Positions 62,767-64,000 of a stretch of DNA of 64,000 nucleotides are shown here, piece after piece. The stretch's first letter is position 1, and each line of letters opens with the position of its first letter. Source of the DNA: Planctomycetota bacterium (GTDB lineage: Bacteria; Planctomycetota; SZUA-567; H5-PLA8). The notes under the pieces were generated by a model. That model worked only from the letters and a program-made list of their open reading frames with translations, ran no database searches and was not told where the DNA came from. The stretch lies in contig JABTUM010000001.1 in assembly GCA_015075375.1 (NCBI GenBank), forward strand, positions 1,421,201-1,485,200, read 5' to 3'. Both the position numbers and the translations under genes were made by a program.

Positions 62767-63303
62767 TTACCAGAACCGGGCCTTCGGCGGGCGCCCTTGC
62801 TTCTTTGCAGGAGCATCCATGACCCCGAGCAGGCTAGACAACGCCTTTAACGGCGCTCCCGTCAAGGCTTTACGAATCTCAGACGAGATGCGCTCGCGCT
62901 TCGATCGCCTGCCTCCGGCCACGGCTTGCGCGAGCCGGATCGTGGCACGTCGATCTCGTCGCCGCTCTTGCTCGGCCTTTGCTGCCGCGCGGGCAGCCCG
63001 TTCTGGCGCGCGCCATGCTTCCAGAACCTGCTGAATGTCGAACGCCACGCGCTCATCACGGCCCAATGCCAGACTTCGGTGCACGGCATAGCCCTTATCG
63101 GTGTCGTAAATGCGAAAACGTAGGCGGTATCGGCCGTATTTAGCCCGGAATTGCACAACGCCTTGGTGCATAAGATGGGATTTGAGTTCGACTAAGCGCG
63201 CCCAGAGCGCAGCCGGAATCCGCTCTTGCAAGGCGCCGAGCGCTCTCGCGTCCGCTTCAGCCGGCGGCGGCGCATCCTGGAGGGTTGTAGTGTGCAGGGG
63301 CAT
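62767..63303 (-). CDS. Hypothetical accessory protein, 178 aa
   Basis: The start at 63303 (MPLHTTTLQDA) is tentative; the frame opens earlier and no strong ribosome site is seen. Residues ~35-100 include IPAALWARLVELKSHLM and VQFRAKYGRYRLRFRIYDTD; the C-terminal half is a very basic helical region (RAAAKAEQERRRDRRATIR). The start overlaps the upstream gene by ~47 nt. No family recognised, but such layout fits a DNA-associated element protein. Confidence 0.5.
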   Translation of the reverse strand: MPLHTTTLQDAPPPAEADARALGALQERIPAALWARLVELKSHLMHQGVVQFRAKYGRYRLRFRIYDTDKGYAVHRSLALGRDERVAFDIQQVLEAWRAPERAARAAAKAEQERRRDRRATIRLAQAVAGGRRSKRERISSEIRKALTGAPLKALSSLLGVMDAPAKKQGRPPKARFW

Positions 63304-64000
63304 GGGGAGGGCTCGCTGTTTCAGGAGGAGGAGGTATGGGCGGAGCACTGAATGTGTCGATCGAAATCGTGCCGGGCGCAATCGGCGTTGATCGCCACCA
63401 TTCGTCACCGACTTTCTCCCAGCCGCAGCGGCGTAGCCGCTCTTCGTCTTCGGGCGTCTTCGGGATCATGACCCGCCCGACGTGGGGGCCTAGTGTGAGC
63501 ATGGCCATAGGCGTGGCCGTCGTCTCCGGCCTGCGCGCGACTGGCACTGGTGCCTCGCATTCAACGCCGACACGCGTGTGACGTCGAACCGTCGCGGCGG
63601 TCTTCAACAACTCGCATACGGCGCGTTGAATGCCGAGCATACGCGGCAGGTCCTGCGTAACCACCTTTTCAGGCAGATCGACGCGATCGCCGTAGCGAGC
63701 TTCGTCGTTGCGAATTTTTTGCCGGCATGCGACTTCCGCTTTGCAGAATTGCACCATGGAAAACCGCAACATATGAGCCACTGCGACCTCCATGATCTCA
63801 TCGAGTCCTGAAGCGGAGACGACGTCCAGAACTTTGCGGATGAGGCGCGATTTGCCGGCGCCGCTTACTGTTTCACCCTCTGCGCTCGATAGTCGATCCA
63901 ACAGATCGTCCAGTCGTCCCTCCTCCGCCAGTTCGTCGAGTGTGGGCTCAGGCGGTTCGGGTGGCTCCCCCCGCCGGCGGCGCTTACGCCGCGGTTTGGT
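63257..64000 (-). CDS. Hypothetical protein, N-terminus outside window
   Basis: The frame is open through the right edge, so the start lies beyond 64000. The visible N-terminal part is basic then Pro/Glu-rich (RRKRRRRGEPPEPPEPTLDE), followed by a helical region (LDEIMEVAVAHMLRFSMVQF, QDLPRMLGIQRAVCELLKTA) and a Pro-rich tail. No family recognised. It is probably co-transcribed with the 178-aa gene it overlaps. Confidence 0.5.
   Translation of the reverse strand, partial: TKPRRKRRRRGEPPEPPEPTLDELAEEGRLDDLLDRLSSAEGETVSGAGKSRLIRKVLDVVSASGLDEIMEVAVAHMLRFSMVQFCKAEVACRQKIRNDEARYGDRVDLPEKVVTQDLPRMLGIQRAVCELLKTAATVRRHTRVGVECEAPVPVARRPETTATPMAMLTLGPHVGRVMIPKTPEDEERLRRCGWEKVGDEWWRSTPIAPGTISIDTFSAPPIPPPPETASPPHAPAHYNPPGCAAAG

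Larger units (their letters stand above)
35832..64000. mobile_element. Integrated accessory region next to tRNA-Leu, right end not seen
   Basis: A tyrosine recombinase and an AlpA-like gene sit next to the tRNA, and from ~37.9 kb on there are cassette-like gene sets, many small hypotheticals, a serine recombinase remnant and abrupt changes in base composition. No direct repeat of the tRNA end was found in the window, so the boundaries are not defined. The tRNA's 5' end, not its 3' end, faces the integrase, which is not the usual arrangement. Confidence 0.55.

Overview
The window is GC-rich bacterial DNA with Gram-negative features (complex I, a DegP-type periplasmic protease, signal peptidase II, many secreted proteins). 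A DUF1570/MA-type metalloprotease with TPRs, a heparinase II/III-type enzyme, a secreted glycoside-hydrolase-like protein and DUF4139 and TPM proteins together suggest a planctomycete, Hydrogenedentes or related PVC-like lineage. This is inference from gene content; no rRNA is present to settle it.

Bases 1-35,740 look like core chromosome. They hold the DUF4139 protein (partial), the MA-like peptidase, a DegP/HtrA protease, recA, a zinc-ribbon coiled-coil protein, two tandem DUF2007 membrane proteins and an acyl-CoA-synthetase-like enzyme. A glycan-use locus follows: a GntR/LacI hybrid regulator with two candidate operators, a secreted hydrolase-like protein and a heparinase-family protein. 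Next come a TPM protein, cmk, a PKD protein, dksA-like and lspA, guaB, an orphan membrane-tethered solute-binding protein and the operon nuoABCDEFGHI. The nuo operon stops at nuoI, and nuoJKLMN are not in the window.

A tRNA-Leu(CAA) at 35.8 kb is followed by a tyrosine recombinase and an AlpA/excisionase-like HTH gene. From there to the right edge the content is accessory. The first part (37.9-50.4 kb) is mostly one long minus-strand operon. Its centre is a ubiquitin-like conjugation cassette resembling PRTRC/Bub-type systems: a small beta-grasp Ubl, an E2-like protein, a JAMM peptidase and a ThiF/E1-like adenylyltransferase. Around it are a WGR-DNA ligase fusion, a Cas4/RecB-type nuclease, a Ycf46-like AAA ATPase with DUF1257 (Ycf35) and DUF2997 partners, and a NYN-domain protein.

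The second part (50.7-57.3 kb), visibly lower in GC over much of its length, is a compact minus-strand operon with a divergent XRE regulator. It encodes an M48 metallopeptidase, an AAA ATPase, two short membrane-anchored proteins and a duplicated zinc-knuckle protein. I see a related C-terminal module five times across four adjacent proteins of this operon. I do not recognise this set as a named system and consider it the best candidate for an undescribed one.

The right end (58.5-64 kb) shows decay: a reading frame interrupted by an in-frame TAG and a frameshifted serine recombinase. A perfect 26-bp palindrome lies near the interrupted gene, and a partial gene runs off the window.
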